Assembly (NCBI RefSeq): GCF_002278135.3
Contig: NZ_CP029425.2
Span: forward strand, 124,001-188,000
Length of the DNA stretch: 64,000 bases
Direction of reading: 5' to 3'
Source of the DNA: Bradyrhizobium ottawaense
Lineage (GTDB): Bacteria; Pseudomonadota; Alphaproteobacteria; Rhizobiales; Xanthobacteraceae
The notes under the pieces: generated by a model
What the model saw: only the letters and a program-made list of their open reading frames with translations
Databases searched by the model: none
Told to the model about the DNA's origin: nothing
Made by a program: the position numbers and the translations under genes
Shown here: in pieces, positions 22,660 through 30,202 of the stretch
Layout of the letters: the number at the start of each line of letters is the position of its first letter
Position numbering within the stretch: the first letter of the stretch is position 1

Positions 22660-24069
22660 ATGGCACTTTCGCGAGAGATCACCTCCGGCAGTGGCGGTGC
22701 ACACATCTTGAAGGCCTTGCCCGATCACATCACGCCGGGCCCAAAGCGGCGCCGGCTGGTCCCGATTCGCTGCGAGCCCCGCTGGCGTGCCGCCTCCCCT
22801 TCGTTGCAGCAAGAGGTCGCCCGGCTCATCGAATTGCTGACGAAGCAAGAGCCGCCAAGACAACGCCGCCGCCGACCGAGAGATGCAGCCACGTTCCACC
22901 TCGCCATTGAGTGCATAGCGTGCAATCTACTGGCGGTTTCGCTGGCTGCTCCCGAAAGACCCCTTGCGATCACGTTGGCTAACTGCGCTTCGCGGCTTAC
23001 TCCGATCTTCGGCAAGCCCGCTCGCAAAGTGATAGACCTGATGATCGGGCTGGGGCTCATTACCAAAGTAAAGGGCTACCCCTATCGCGGCCCCACGACG
23101 ATCCAAGCCACGCCGAGACTTCGTGAGCGCTTGTCGTTGGGGCGGATCAAATGGAGTGCGTTACGACTTGAAAACAATACTGAGGTGTTGGTCCTCAAGA
23201 GCGGTAGCAGAGACAAGCCGACCGAGGATCTTGATACCGATGCGATCCCAACTCGCAGCGCGAGCGCCATGGATAAAGAGCGGCTCGATTCGCTTGCTGA
23301 AGATGTGCGGAGCATCAACGCAGCAATCCTCGAAGCACCTATCGAATGCTATCGAACCGCGATGGCGCATGTCAGCGAACGTCCCGGAGCGGCGATGGCG
23401 AGTTTGATGACATTGCACCACCTGAGCCTAAGGCGGATTTTCAACGGCTCGTGGCACGAAGGCGGTAGACTATTCGGCGGTTTTTGGCAGACCATGCCAA
23501 GGCCGGACCGGTTCAAGCACCTTCGCATCGCGGGTCAGGATATCGGTCTGGTCGACTACGGCCAGGTATTTCTTCGGATTGCATATGCCGAGGCTGGTTC
23601 AACGCCAGAGCCTGGCGACCTCTACGACCTAACCGGGCAGGACACCCTTAGGCCGGGCTGGAAGCCCCTACGCGACGCCCGCAAAAAATTGGTCAACGCA
23701 CTTTTCTTTCGAAGGGCACCGCTCAAACAATGGCCGGGTGCAACGCTTGCCGAGGTGGCCCAAATACGCAGCGCCTTTCAGCGAGGAACAAAGCCTAGCG
23801 ACGCCATTCAAGCAATCAAAGACAAGCATGCGCCGATCGCTCATTTATTCGAACGGGGGCACGGCCTCCGCTTCATGCGGATTGAAGGTGATCTTATTGT
23901 GGCTGTAACGCTGGCCTTATTCAGGCGCGGCGTGTTTTCTCTTCCAATTCACGACGCCGTGGCCGTGCCTAGAAGCGACGTAGAAGTGGCGGCGACAGTA
24001 ATGCGGGCAGAGGCTAGGCGGGCTATCGGCGCCGATGTCCCGGTTGAAATTCAATTCGCCGTGAGATGA
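22660..24069 (+). CDS. family A DNA polymerase-like palm protein
   Basis: 469 residues. The C-terminal half carries the landmarks of DNA polymerase I: motif A as LVDYGQVFLRIAYAE (Asp299, Arg306; compare DYSQIELRI), a possible O-helix/motif B as R338-x3-K342 ending in Phe349-Phe350, and motif C as LPIHDAVAVPRSDVE (His431-Asp432; compare VHDELVFEV), followed by the pol I-like tail helix and PVEIQF strand. There is no 3'-5' or 5'-3' exonuclease region; the N-terminal half has a winged-helix-like stretch (ARKVIDLMIGLGLITKVKGYPYRG) and WHEGGRLFGGFWQTMP before motif A. Likely a stripped-down replicase or repair polymerase of the mobile cassette. The motif match is visible; activity is inferred. Confidence 0.68.
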   Translation: MALSREITSGSGGAHILKALPDHITPGPKRRRLVPIRCEPRWRAASPSLQQEVARLIELLTKQEPPRQRRRRPRDAATFHLAIECIACNLLAVSLAAPERPLAITLANCASRLTPIFGKPARKVIDLMIGLGLITKVKGYPYRGPTTIQATPRLRERLSLGRIKWSALRLENNTEVLVLKSGSRDKPTEDLDTDAIPTRSASAMDKERLDSLAEDVRSINAAILEAPIECYRTAMAHVSERPGAAMASLMTLHHLSLRRIFNGSWHEGGRLFGGFWQTMPRPDRFKHLRIAGQDIGLVDYGQVFLRIAYAEAGSTPEPGDLYDLTGQDTLRPGWKPLRDARKKLVNALFFRRAPLKQWPGATLAEVAQIRSAFQRGTKPSDAIQAIKDKHAPIAHLFERGHGLRFMRIEGDLIVAVTLALFRRGVFSLPIHDAVAVPRSDVEVAATVMRAEARRAIGADVPVEIQFAVR

Positions 24070-24396
24070 ATGACGCGTGTTTTGTTTTAAGTCGCGACGG
24101 TTCAGCTTACCGTTCCTCTATAGCAGCTCGAAGGGGGGAACTCAGAGGATTCAAATTCGCAGGTTCATCGCAGGAGACTCTCGGCTACCTTCAAGTGAAA
24201 GGGCGACACCACCCCTCTTCCATTGTGACCCCTAGTGCGGCCTCTAAGGACCACCCTTCACCAGCCCTGAAGGTCACCTTCAAGCTCGGGTGAGTGACCA
24301 CCACCCCTCCTACATGGCCCCCTCAAAGGACAACCCTAAGACTAACCCTTCGGTCTCCTTCATAGGGCCGAACCATGTGGGCGGACCACGCCGGTC
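24070..24396. repeat. region with degenerate CCACCCCT/AAGGACAACCCT repeats
   Basis: Two imperfect copies of about 50 bp, one near 24208-24255 (CACCACCCCTC...CTAAGGACCACCCTTC) and one near 24299-24345 (CACCACCCCTC...CAAAGGACAACCCTAAG). The strand is strongly pyrimidine-biased. A 75-codon frame starting inside the polymerase stop (24066-24293) crosses the first copy but has no motif, so I do not call it a gene. Could be an iteron-like or regulatory region behind the polymerase-like gene. Confidence 0.4.
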
Positions 24397-24528
24397 TCAA
24401 TTGATCCTCTGACGCAGCTTCCTGATGATCTCGCGGAGGTCGTCGGCATACTCCTCAATGATGCGTCGAGCCTCCTCCATGCGCGTCGGCTTGGGCGTCG
24501 GGCGTTTCTCGGGCTCAGGCTCGTTCAT
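24397..24528 (-). CDS. 43-residue charged small protein
   Basis: ATG at 24528, stop TGA at 24397-24399. The product starts with Pro/Glu/Lys-rich sequence (MNEPEPEKRPTPKPT) and ends in a single amphipathic helix with alternating acidic and basic residues (MEEARRIIEEYADDLREII). An AAGG lies very close upstream of the start. No function recognised; the ordered composition suggests it is a real gene. Confidence 0.5.
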   Translation of the reverse strand: MNEPEPEKRPTPKPTRMEEARRIIEEYADDLREIIRKLRQRIN

Positions 24529-24639
24529 GCCTTAGGCTCGGCAAGAGGACGACGGTGGTCATTGAGCTAAATCAACGGTCCTATTCGGCCGAACCTGAGG
24601 TCCGGTGCTAAAAGTGACCTGCCTGTCACCGGACGAGAT

Positions 24640-24882
24640 TCAGGCCTGAACCCGGGCCCTCTTCTGAGGGACAAGCAACCGGTCAGGGGTCGTCTTCAGG
24701 GCGCGAGCCAAGCGGGCCAGGACGATGATGGTGCAGTTACGGGTGCCCCTCTCGACCTGACTGACGTAGGTCCGATCTAGCCCCGCCTCTAGGGCCAAAT
24801 CCTCTTGGGACAACCCGAGACCCTTGCGGGCCTTCCGCACGGCCGCCGCCACCACGTCAACGATGCCTGTCTCGTCGTCCAT
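24640..24882 (-). CDS. XRE-family transcriptional regulator
   Basis: 80 residues, essentially one Cro/C1-type helix-turn-helix: VRKARKGLGLSQEDLALEAGLDRTYVSQVERGTRN followed by the fourth and fifth helices and LLVPQKR. The GLDRTYVSQVERG recognition helix is textbook. Stand-alone size suggests it controls nearby island genes, possibly its own promoter or the divergent membrane-protein gene at 25002. No operator is obvious. Confidence 0.88.
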   Translation of the reverse strand: MDDETGIVDVVAAAVRKARKGLGLSQEDLALEAGLDRTYVSQVERGTRNCTIIVLARLARALKTTPDRLLVPQKRARVQA

Positions 24883-25001
24883 CCACGGGAGCAGGCCGTC
24901 ATGATGACTTCCGGTCTACGGACTATGAGTCCCATTTTTCCGTTGAGGCGCGATGACTATCGTCTACACTTGCGACCGTCCTTTCATGAAGGAATGCAGG
25001 A

Positions 25002-25427
25002 ATGACAAGCACCGAGACCACAGTCCCGAGCGCCCGCGAGCCCGAGCCCGTCAAGGACCTTTTCGATATCCTTAGCATCGGTGCGACGCTCTGGGGCTTT
25101 GTCGCGCTATGCGTCTGGGCCGAATCCGAGGGGATGACAGCGCTGGGTCTCCCGGACACGCCTCGGATATCTCTCGCGGGTGTCAGCGCGATTGCCCTGT
25201 TCATCTACGCTGGTGAGCGCCTCAAGAAGGACCAACGAGTGCAGCGGTTCGTTGAGCAAATTCGTTATGTTGTGATCCTAGCCGCTGCGGTCTTGCTCGG
25301 GGCCTATCTTCACGCAAACCACAAAGACGATTCGTATGAGAGTGCCCTGCGTGATGGCGCTGTGCTGGCCTGCTCAAAGATGGCGGCCTGCAAAACGGCA
25401 GCAACGGAATATGCCAACACGCGTTAG
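25002..25427 (+). CDS. small inner-membrane protein of unknown function
   Basis: 141 residues with three likely membrane helices (about 25-42 ILSIGATLWGFVALCVWA, 57-70 LAGVSAIALFIYAG, 88-105 YVVILAAAVLLGAYLHA) and a short C-terminal tail with two cysteines (ACSKMAACK). Ribosome site AGGAATGCAGGA precedes the start. Divergent from the XRE regulator. No family recognised. Confidence 0.65.
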   Translation: MTSTETTVPSAREPEPVKDLFDILSIGATLWGFVALCVWAESEGMTALGLPDTPRISLAGVSAIALFIYAGERLKKDQRVQRFVEQIRYVVILAAAVLLGAYLHANHKDDSYESALRDGAVLACSKMAACKTAATEYANTR

Positions 25428-25430
25428 GAG

Positions 25431-25850
25431 CTAAATCGATATCGGCTTGGGAGACAACGCTTCGCCGCCTTTGTCTTGAGCCTCGTCAGGCTGCCGGTTC
25501 GGCCAGATCGCGTCGATAGTCCGGCTTAGCATTTCAATCGCGCACGGCTTACGCAACACGGGCCTGCCCTTGAATTGCTCCGGCACCCCACCGGAGCCAT
25601 AGCCGCTCAGAAAAAAGAACGGTAGTCCCCGAGCCGCGATTGCTTCCGCTACTGGCTCAACATTGGAGCCCTGCAAATTGATATCGAGAATGGCAAGATC
25701 GTATCGCTCGGTCTCAGCAAGCGAACGCGCCTGATCCAGATGCCCCGCTTCGACGACAACCTTATGGCCAAGCTCCTCGACCATTTCGACGAGCATCATC
25801 CGAATTAGGGCTTCATCTTCGACTAGAAATATCGACGCTGGGCGGTCCAC
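25431..25850 (-). CDS. stand-alone response regulator receiver protein (second of pair)
   Basis: 139 residues from a GTG at 25850, 8 bp after the first receiver gene; the frame continues upstream to 25979 but that part overlaps the neighbouring gene. Receiver landmarks: FLVEDEALIRMMLVE (acidic pocket), YDLAILDINLQG (phosphoacceptor Asp) and LPFFFLSGYG / RPVLRKPC (Thr/Ser and Lys switch). There is no output domain, and a Lys/Gln-rich tail ends the protein. Probably a CheY-like or RpfG-unrelated signalling adaptor. Confidence 0.85.
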   Translation of the reverse strand: MDRPASIFLVEDEALIRMMLVEMVEELGHKVVVEAGHLDQARSLAETERYDLAILDINLQGSNVEPVAEAIAARGLPFFFLSGYGSGGVPEQFKGRPVLRKPCAIEMLSRTIDAIWPNRQPDEAQDKGGEALSPKPISI

Positions 25851-25858
25851 GGCAGTTC

Positions 25859-26266
25859 TCAGTTGCCGGATGCCGGCCCCGGGCCGACATTCAAAAGCTG
25901 CGAGATGGCTGTTACGATTTGCGCGGGCGCAAAGGGCTTCCGAAGAAGGATGCTGTTCGGAACACCCAGGATGGCCCACTCGTCAGCAGCGGCGCCGGTC
26001 ATGTAAACCACAGGGAAGTTCGGATCAACTTCGCGGGCCGCGCGAGCGACCTCCCAACCATTAAACCGACCTAGCAAATTGATATCTGTGACGAGGGCGC
26101 TGTAGTTGGTCTGACGCCCCTTCAGCAGAGTAACCGCTTCCTCACCCGTTCGCGCAGTCGCTGGCTCGAAGCCGCCCTCGTTCAACACGTCCGCGACCAC
26201 ACCTTGAACTGCTTCATCGTCCTCGACGACAAGGACAGTCGGTAATTCCACGAACTCCCCCTCCAT
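25859..26266 (-). CDS. stand-alone response regulator receiver protein (first of pair)
   Basis: 135 residues. Receiver landmarks: TVLVVEDDEAVQGVVADVL, YSALVTDINLLGRFNGW (phosphoacceptor Asp), FPVVYMTGAAADEW and LLRKPFAPAQI (switch Lys). No output domain. Followed after 8 bp by a second receiver gene. No histidine kinase is encoded on the island, so a host kinase (HWE/HisKA_2 types are common in rhizobia) would have to drive it. Confidence 0.88.
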   Translation of the reverse strand: MEGEFVELPTVLVVEDDEAVQGVVADVLNEGGFEPATARTGEEAVTLLKGRQTNYSALVTDINLLGRFNGWEVARAAREVDPNFPVVYMTGAAADEWAILGVPNSILLRKPFAPAQIVTAISQLLNVGPGPASGN

Positions 26267-26330
26267 AACTCGCTCCGCCCGAACGTGACAAAGTGGACAG
26301 AAGGAAAAAGTTCCGCAAGGGAACAGAAGA

Positions 26331-26657
26331 TTACGTTGGCCCGGTCGGGGGCGGCCGTCTCTTGTTCCCTTTGGCTTTCTGCCGCAGGAAGCTTACCGAG
26401 ATCTCCTCGCCGTTGACGCGGTCGAGCTGGCAGCGACGATAGGCAAGGCCCGTGCAGGAAAGCAGCAAGAAGAACTCTGTCAGAGCCAACCCTTCGATCG
26501 ACGTTTCAACTTGAAGTGTCGCGTTGGTTTCTGACACATCCTTGATGGTGCATGAGCGCCGCCAAGTGCCGTCGATCGCCATCATATGCGCGGGGAGCGC
26601 ATGCTCGAAGGTGACGCGTCGTCCCTCCTGTTCCGTTTCTTTTGTCATTGCCGGCAC
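26331..26657 (-). CDS. PilZ-domain-like protein
   Basis: 108 residues from a GTG at 26657, or 105 from the ATG at 26648. It contains a basic GRRVTFEHALPAHMMAIDGTWRRSCTIKDVSETNATLQVE, matching the small rhizobial PilZ group (R...D-x-S-x-x-G/A pattern), and YRRCQLDRVNGEEISVSFL. PilZ domains usually bind cyclic di-GMP; the key RxxxR and DxSxxG motifs are only partly kept, so binding is uncertain. Sits upstream of the receiver pair on the same strand. Confidence 0.7.
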   Translation of the reverse strand: MPAMTKETEQEGRRVTFEHALPAHMMAIDGTWRRSCTIKDVSETNATLQVETSIEGLALTEFFLLLSCTGLAYRRCQLDRVNGEEISVSFLRQKAKGNKRRPPPTGPT

Positions 26658-26911
26658 TCAGATCGTTTTCGTAGCTCCTAATATGAAATCGACTAAGGGC
26701 TCGTAACCGAATTTGGGAAAAAGCAGCAAAGACGCGCCCCCGAACCGGAGCATCTCCACAAAGTCTTAATTGCTTTCAGCCCACCTTCGGACTGTTCTGC
26801 CGACGACTCCCTAAGACTGCTCGCGGAAATCGGTAAGCCCGCCGCGCGGAAATTTATCGCGGGAACAAGTTGCAATTGGGGGCGTTAGGGCGCGTTGTTG
26901 GGGGAATCACC

Positions 26912-27115
26912 GTGCCGACCGCTGACTACTATTTGAAGCAAGCCGAAATCGCGTCCCGGATGGCACTGTCAGAGCCCGACTCTGAAAAAGCGAGAGCCAT
27001 GCATATCCTCGCCTTGGACTATTTCGACAAGGCCTACCGTGCGCAGATGATCCGAGAAGCGTCGCCACCCGACCCCACCAACTCATCCAACATCATCCAC
27101 TTGAGACGGCCATAG
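26912..27115 (+). CDS. small orphan protein
   Basis: 67 residues from a GTG at 26912, preceded by a strong GGGGGA six bases upstream; the frame is open to 26870. The product is a helical hairpin (DYYLKQAEIASRMALSEPD, then AMHILALDYFDKAYRAQMI) with a short disordered tail. Small proteins of this type are common in Bradyrhizobium; function unknown. Confidence 0.6.
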   Translation: MPTADYYLKQAEIASRMALSEPDSEKARAMHILALDYFDKAYRAQMIREASPPDPTNSSNIIHLRRP

Positions 27116-27191
27116 TTGTCGGTTCGGATGTCACCGCCTGACCCGAAGCAGTCCTCCGGGACCGTTACGGTTTTTGTCGGTTAACGGTGCC

Positions 27192-28850
27192 TTATGCGAC
27201 CTCGATGGTGGGAAACTTGGCAATGGCGTTCGCCTTCGCCTTAATGGTCACGTCTCCGTAGCCCTCAGAGACGTTGCGCGGCGCATGTCCCTGAATGGCA
27301 TCCAGAACCCGCGTCTCAACGCCTTGCTCAATGCCGACCGTCTTGAAGCGATGGCGCCAACCGTGGCTTGGATCAACGTTCTTATCCTTCACCACCTCAC
27401 GCACGAGTTCGTTGACCTTGTTACGCGCCGTCTTCACCGCGTTGCGCACCCCTAATTCACCGGCCTTGGGATCGATGAAGAGATAGCCCCCCTTCGACTT
27501 CTCAAAGAATTCCAAGAAGCCTTCCTGAATGACCTGCCGATGGAGCACGACATCACGCGCTTCGTCCGTCTTCACCGGCCCAGCTTCGGGCGTCACATGC
27601 AGCACCCAGAGCTTCCCCTCGCGCCGAACGTCCTCCTTGCGAAGCTGGATCATCTCGCCCACGCGGGCGCCCGTGAAGGCGCATAGCCACGGCACCCACC
27701 GTTTGGCCGCTGCCAGCTTCGGGGCTTCCCGGCCGGGCACGAACTCGCGGGCATGCTTCAGAATTGCAATAGCCTCGGAATCATAGAACCCTTTTGGCCT
27801 GAGCTTGCGCGACTTGCCGACCTTGATGGTGATCCCTTCGGCCGGATTGCTGGACAGCCGGCGATTGACCACCGCCCAGCCAAACACCGTCTTCATCCCA
27901 GCGAGGTCGCTATCCTTCACGGTCTTCGGGCTCACGCCGCTCTGCACGCGATAGTCCTTGAAGCGGACGATGTCCTCGGGCGTCACCCGGCTCGCCGTGT
28001 CGTGCTTCAGGAACGTGACAAGGCGGGCAATCGAGTTGCGATAGCTCTCATAGGTGCTCTGCTTGCGGCCGGCCAGCTTGGCTTCCTTCCACCAGTCCTC
28101 GACCAGCCCGGTGAGGGAATGCTTGGAGGCTCCGCGCTTTAGCTTCTCTTTCGGCGCACCCTCAGGCGCCTGCCAGTCCGGGAAGCGGGCGGCCTTGGGG
28201 TCCGGCGCATAATCCCCTCCCGCATTGCGCTGACGGCTCATGAAGGCGTCTCGCAGCGCCATCCAAAAAGCGACAAGCAACACGGCGCGCGATTCGCTGT
28301 CCACGCGGCGAATGCCCTTGGTCAGCAAGAGGCGGTCCACGATAGGGCCAAGCGGCTTCTCCAAGTGCTTGGGGTCGCCATCCTTGCCGACCTTCTCCCA
28401 CATCGCGACAACGGCCGCCCATTGCACTTCCTGCTCGTCCTGGCTGTCGGTATCTGGCGCCCAGCCAACTCCGGGCGTGTGCACCATGGCGACACTCCGG
28501 GCGCGGCTCTCGCTGTCCGCCCAAACGCGATAGAGGTCGCCCGCCAAGGCCGTCGCCTGTCGGTGGCTCAGATGCAGGGGGGCTTCATTGCGGAGAGCTT
28601 GCCAGACGCCCTCCAGATAGGCGGCCGCAATGGCGTTAAGCGTCTTGGCCTCACTGGGATCGGCAGTGCGGAGGGAGAAACGAATGGCTTGGGTGCTCTC
28701 GCTGGGCGTCACGAAAACGAAGCTATCGCCCAGCGGGATTGCGAGTTCGACACCGATTACTTTGCGGCGGACATCAGCGGGGATGCGCTGAGCGAACCAC
28801 TTGTTTTGAGACCCGTCCCGGCGCATCGGCCGAACAACCCTGAACAGCAA
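27192..28850 (-). CDS. tyrosine site-specific integrase of the island
   Basis: 552 residues from a TTG at 28850, which keeps the family N-terminus (FRVVRPMRRDGSQNKWFAQRIPADV); an ATG at 28826 is the alternative. After an arm-binding region and a SAM-like core-binding domain (about 245-335), the catalytic set is complete: Arg396 (TGARVGEM), Lys427, His496 and Arg499 (HGWRHRF), His522 (GHAPRNVS) and the nucleophile Tyr531. It sits immediately inside the right border next to tRNA-Leu, the standard place for the recombinase that uses the tRNA 3' end as attB. Confidence 0.95.
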   Translation of the reverse strand: MLFRVVRPMRRDGSQNKWFAQRIPADVRRKVIGVELAIPLGDSFVFVTPSESTQAIRFSLRTADPSEAKTLNAIAAAYLEGVWQALRNEAPLHLSHRQATALAGDLYRVWADSESRARSVAMVHTPGVGWAPDTDSQDEQEVQWAAVVAMWEKVGKDGDPKHLEKPLGPIVDRLLLTKGIRRVDSESRAVLLVAFWMALRDAFMSRQRNAGGDYAPDPKAARFPDWQAPEGAPKEKLKRGASKHSLTGLVEDWWKEAKLAGRKQSTYESYRNSIARLVTFLKHDTASRVTPEDIVRFKDYRVQSGVSPKTVKDSDLAGMKTVFGWAVVNRRLSSNPAEGITIKVGKSRKLRPKGFYDSEAIAILKHAREFVPGREAPKLAAAKRWVPWLCAFTGARVGEMIQLRKEDVRREGKLWVLHVTPEAGPVKTDEARDVVLHRQVIQEGFLEFFEKSKGGYLFIDPKAGELGVRNAVKTARNKVNELVREVVKDKNVDPSHGWRHRFKTVGIEQGVETRVLDAIQGHAPRNVSEGYGDVTIKAKANAIAKFPTIEVA

Positions 28851-28862
28851 TGTTACACCCCA

Positions 28863-28875
28863 TTGTTACACAGTC
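28863..28875. repeat. TTGTTACACAGTC, candidate integrase arm site (right)
   Basis: The 13-bp sequence is identical to 14656-14668. Each copy lies inside the island, about 62 bp from the 17-bp core repeat. A shorter TGTTACACC is found just 13 bp away at 28851. Placement fits arm-type integrase sites; binding is inferred. Confidence 0.4.
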
Positions 28876-28938
28876 GGGGCCAACGCAACACTCTGATCGG
28901 GCTTATCTATCTGGATTTGTTTGGCATCCAGAAAAGTA

Positions 28939-29025
<87 letters not shown>

Positions 29026-29176
29026 ATGCCGTTTGGGGCACGGAGGCGGTTACTACGGTTCGGTGACGCCGTTGTCAATTCATGCGTGACCCGGGTTTGG
29101 GGATGCCGATTGCGCATCGCAAACCGGCCCGATACAAGCCTGACAAGACGCACTCTTTTCCGCAGGAACGGCTCCC

Positions 29177-30142
29177 ATGGCATCGAATCTGGACACGCTC
29201 GTCACGGTTTTCGGCGGATCGGGGTTTTTGGGCCGGAATGTCGTCCGCGCGCTGTGCAAGCGCGATTACCGGGTCCGGGTCGCGGTGCGGCGGCCGGAAC
29301 TGGCCGGATACCTCCAGCCCTCCGGCAAGGTCGGGCAGGTCCACACCGTGCAGGCCAATTTGCGCTATCCGGCCTCGGTCGAGGCGGCGCTGCGTGATTC
29401 GCACGTCGTCATCAACCTCGTGGGCGTCCTCACCGAGGGCGGCGCGCAGACCTTTGACGCCGTCCAGGCCAGGGGTGCCGAAACGGTCGCCAAGGCAGCG
29501 GCCGCGGCCGGCGCCGGCCTGGTGCATGTCTCGGCGATCGGGGCCGATGCCGAATCGCCCTCGCGCTATGCCAAGGCCAAGGCGGCCGGCGAAGCCGCGG
29601 TGTCGGCTGCGGTGCCCTCGGCCACGATCTTCCGCCCCTCCGTGATGTTCGGCCCCGAGGACCAGTTCACCAACCGGTTCGCCGCGCTGGCCCGGATGTC
29701 GCCGGTGCTGCCGCTGATCGGCGGCGAGACCAGGATGCAGCCGGTCTATGTCGGCGACGTCGCCACCGCGATCGCGGACGCCGTCGACGGCAAGGCCAAG
29801 GCGGGCGCGACCTACGAGCTCGGCGGGCCGGAAGTGCTGACCATGCGCGAGATCATCGAGGCCATCCTCGAGATCACCGCGCGCAAGCCGGCGCTGATCC
29901 CGCTGCCGTTCGGCCTCGCCCGCTTCCAGGCGAACTTCCTGCAATTCGCGCCGGGCGCCTTCAAGCTGACGCCGGACCAGGTCACGATGCTCGAGCGTGA
30001 CAATGTCGTGTCGGATGCGGCGAAGGCCGCCAGCCTGACGCTGGAAGGGCTCGGCATAACAGGCGATTCGCTGGAGGCGATCGCCCCGCAATATCTCTGG
30101 CGCTTCCGCGCCGCCGGTCAGTTCCAGCGTATGAGCGTGTGA
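29177..30142 (+). CDS. NAD(P)-binding epimerase, NDUFA9/complex I accessory-like
   Basis: 321 residues. The Rossmann motif VFGGSGFLGRNVVRALC and the atypical short-chain dehydrogenase pattern (ADLRYPASVEAAL-like loop, INLVGVL, VHVSAIGAD, SRYAKAKAAGE in place of the usual YxxxK) match the NDUFA9-like group, which in alphaproteobacteria and mitochondria associates with respiratory complex I. The C-terminal half holds the substrate region (FRPSVMFGPEDQFTNRF... YELGGPEVLTMREI). First chromosomal gene after the tRNA/island. An NADH-ubiquinone role is inferred from the family. Confidence 0.88.
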   Translation: MASNLDTLVTVFGGSGFLGRNVVRALCKRDYRVRVAVRRPELAGYLQPSGKVGQVHTVQANLRYPASVEAALRDSHVVINLVGVLTEGGAQTFDAVQARGAETVAKAAAAAGAGLVHVSAIGADAESPSRYAKAKAAGEAAVSAAVPSATIFRPSVMFGPEDQFTNRFAALARMSPVLPLIGGETRMQPVYVGDVATAIADAVDGKAKAGATYELGGPEVLTMREIIEAILEITARKPALIPLPFGLARFQANFLQFAPGAFKLTPDQVTMLERDNVVSDAAKAASLTLEGLGITGDSLEAIAPQYLWRFRAAGQFQRMSV

Positions 30143-30148
30143 GGTGGG

Positions 30149-30180
30149 TGTCACCTCTCCCGCTTGCGGGAGAGGTGACA
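30149..30180. repeat. perfect 15-bp-stem palindrome of the CTCTCCCGC repeat family
   Basis: TGTCACCTCTCCCGC, loop TT, GCGGGAGAGGTGACA. It lies 6 bp behind the epimerase gene and before the converging SDR gene, so it may also act as a bidirectional stop. The CTCTCCCGCTTGCGGG core recurs at 38515-38560, 41601-41646 and 42030-42075. Confidence 0.8.
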
Positions 30181-30202
30181 GACCGCCGCCGCGGCTACAG
30201 CC

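Noticed and set aside
24066..24293. 75-codon frame overlapping the PolA-like stop
   Set aside because: Good overlap codon but no motif, and it crosses a non-coding-looking repeat; not called.
26870..26911. Upstream extension of the 67-residue orphan
   Set aside because: The strong GGGGGA site lies inside this extension and points to the GTG at 26912.
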